Positions 16,084 to 17,211 of a stretch of 17,211 nucleotides of DNA are shown here, piece by piece. A program made the translations under genes and the position numbers. Every line of letters starts with the position of its first letter. The stretch's first letter is position 1. Under the pieces are notes generated by a model, which saw only the letters and a program-made list of their open reading frames with translations, made no database searches and was not told the origin of the DNA. Source of the DNA: CAYNNP01 sp964398215 (lineage in GTDB: Bacteria; Planctomycetota; Planctomycetia; Pirellulales; Pirellulaceae); assembly GCA_964398215.1 (NCBI GenBank), contig CAYNNP010000142.1:1-17211 (forward strand). The letters are read 5' to 3'.

Positions 16084-17001
16084 TTACGCTTCCGTACGAT
16101 CGGATTCCAAAAAGTCATCCAATTGTTTCAAAACGTTCTCCGCCAACGGCTCTGACTTCGCTGTTTCAATGATCTGTTCCGGATAGCGGGCACCCGCTAG
16201 TACACCCGTGACTCCGGGCTGCGAGAGTACCCAGCCGATGGATAGCTGAGGAATCGTCTTGCCCGTTTGGTCACCTAAGACTCTCATGAAATCTAGCAAC
16301 CGATGAGCCTGCTCGCGCGACTCTCCCTGGTAAACTTCATACTTGGGTCTCACGTCTCCTTCGGGAAACGTGTGGTCACGCGTGATCTTTCCCGCCAGCA
16401 GTCCCTTCATCAGTGCCCAGAAAATGTGCACCTCGGCGCCATGGTCTGCAAACGCAGGAATCGTTTCTTCCAACGCGTCTTGCTGCAAAATATTAAGCGA
16501 ACATTGCGTCGCCGTGCATTTGGTGACTTGCGCGAACTGCTCCAGTTGGTCGATTGAAATATTGCAAGCACCAACCCGTTTGCACAGCCCGCGTTCTTGC
16601 AATTTGACCAGCGCGGTAGCTGACTCCGTGAGCGGCGTATTCGGGTCAGGCGTGTGCAGCAAAAGCGTGTCAAAGCAATCGATCCCGATCCGCCGCAATG
16701 ATTCCTCTGCGTCGGCGGTTAACTGTGCTGGCGAGCCATCGCTGATTCGTTTTCGATCCGCAGTCCAGCGCTGACCAACCTTGCCGATCACACGAAAGTC
16801 ATCTTGTCGACTCGCTACAAACTCACCCAAGACTCGATCCGACTCGCCATCGTAGCCGTATCCAAATGCCGTATCAAATTGGCCAATGCCAGATTCAATC
16901 GCCGCCGCTATGGTCTGCCGTGCCGCATCTCGCGTAACGCCAACCGTCGTGATGCCAGCGATTGGCCAAAGTCCCAAAACTACGTTGTTGTTCAAACCCA
17001 A
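16084..17001 (-). CDS. Aldo/keto reductase family oxidoreductase
   Basis: A 305-residue NAD(P)H-dependent oxidoreductase with the (beta/alpha)8 aldo/keto reductase pattern. The catalytic tetrad is visible: Asp43 and Tyr48 in FDTAFGYGYDGESDRVLGE, Lys74 in VIGKVGQ, and His116 in DTLLLHTPDP. The cofactor-binding end is present (SIGWVLSQPGVTGVLAGARY, about 253-272). The opening VVLGLWPIAGITTVGV is closest to D-threo-aldose or L-galactose dehydrogenase-like members, but substrate is not determinable. No in-frame ATG or GTG exists between the upstream stop (17077-17079) and the conserved region, so a TTG at 17001 or 16995 must serve; GGCGGA lies before both and suits 16995 by spacing. It is an apparent single gene. 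Confidence 0.88.
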   Translation of the reverse strand: MGLNNNVVLGLWPIAGITTVGVTRDAARQTIAAAIESGIGQFDTAFGYGYDGESDRVLGEFVASRQDDFRVIGKVGQRWTADRKRISDGSPAQLTADAEESLRRIGIDCFDTLLLHTPDPNTPLTESATALVKLQERGLCKRVGACNISIDQLEQFAQVTKCTATQCSLNILQQDALEETIPAFADHGAEVHIFWALMKGLLAGKITRDHTFPEGDVRPKYEVYQGESREQAHRLLDFMRVLGDQTGKTIPQLSIGWVLSQPGVTGVLAGARYPEQIIETAKSEPLAENVLKQLDDFLESDRTEA

Positions 17002-17211
17002 TTCCGCCGATTGTCGTGATCTTCTACCGTTAGAAATCAGATCATAAAGGATCGGCGAGAATCGTGTAACGAAACATCAGTTCGCGGGCATGGCATTGCA
17101 TTGTTGGTAGGCCGGACCGAGCAAACGCTCCAATTGCCGGAACTTCGGACGCATGCAGAAACGTCGTTGATAGCGCAATCTCTGCGACACAATGGAGGCG
17201 TTTGCGCTGTT
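17002..17211. other. Right edge with no decidable gene
   Basis: Upstream of the aldo/keto reductase. All three minus-strand frames stay open from the window end until 17077, 17047 or 17042, so the tail of a minus-strand gene could be present, but no frame gives a recognisable sequence. I see no plus-strand gene here. Confidence 0.4.

Noticed and set aside
17077..17211. Possible C-terminal fragment of a minus-strand gene running off the window
   Set aside because: All three reverse frames are open here, so frame and coding status cannot be decided, and none gives a recognisable motif.

Overview
The window looks like chromosomal DNA of a planctomycete, most likely Pirellulaceae (Rhodopirellula-like). 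This is inferred from gene content, not from a marker gene. The clues are a secreted formylglycine sulfatase, a BlaI/BlaR1 pair whose BlaR1 carries a very long tail of carboxypeptidase-regulatory-like beta domains, a giant secreted protein of unknown function, several starts without a clear Shine-Dalgarno or with TTG, and a long GC-rich intergenic palindrome of a kind I associate with this family. No tRNA, rRNA, CRISPR array, transposase or integrase was seen.

Layout, left to right. (1) 6-2012, minus strand: an Rnl5-type (Deinococcus DraRnl-like) ATP-dependent RNA ligase downstream of purQ. (2) 2171-4639, plus strand: a secreted sulfatase followed 42 bp later, in the same frame, by a 10-helix EamA/DMT transporter that must use a TTG start. 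It converges with the next gene, leaving 9 bp between stop codons. (3) 4649-7885, minus: a 1078-residue secreted protein of unknown function, preceded by a 383-bp gap holding a 67-bp imperfect palindrome. (4) 8269-12257, minus: blaI and an M56 blaR1-like sensor protease overlapping by 4 bp, each with a good ribosome-binding site. (5) 12547-14442, minus: a SulP anion transporter followed by two back-to-back hairpins, probably its terminator. (6) 14629-17001, minus: a doubtful small secreted protein, a putative lipoprotein and an aldo/keto reductase. The last 200 bases hold no gene that can be decided.

Functionally, blaI-blaR1 forms a clear regulatory unit: a membrane zinc protease that should inactivate its own repressor, with a sensor domain unlike the beta-lactam-binding one. 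The sulfatase-transporter pair may handle sulfated glycans and their products. The rest are independent genes. The most unusual item is the SulP transporter, which has a predicted single Ig/cadherin-like beta-sandwich domain of about 86 residues spliced into an extracytoplasmic loop of the membrane domain.
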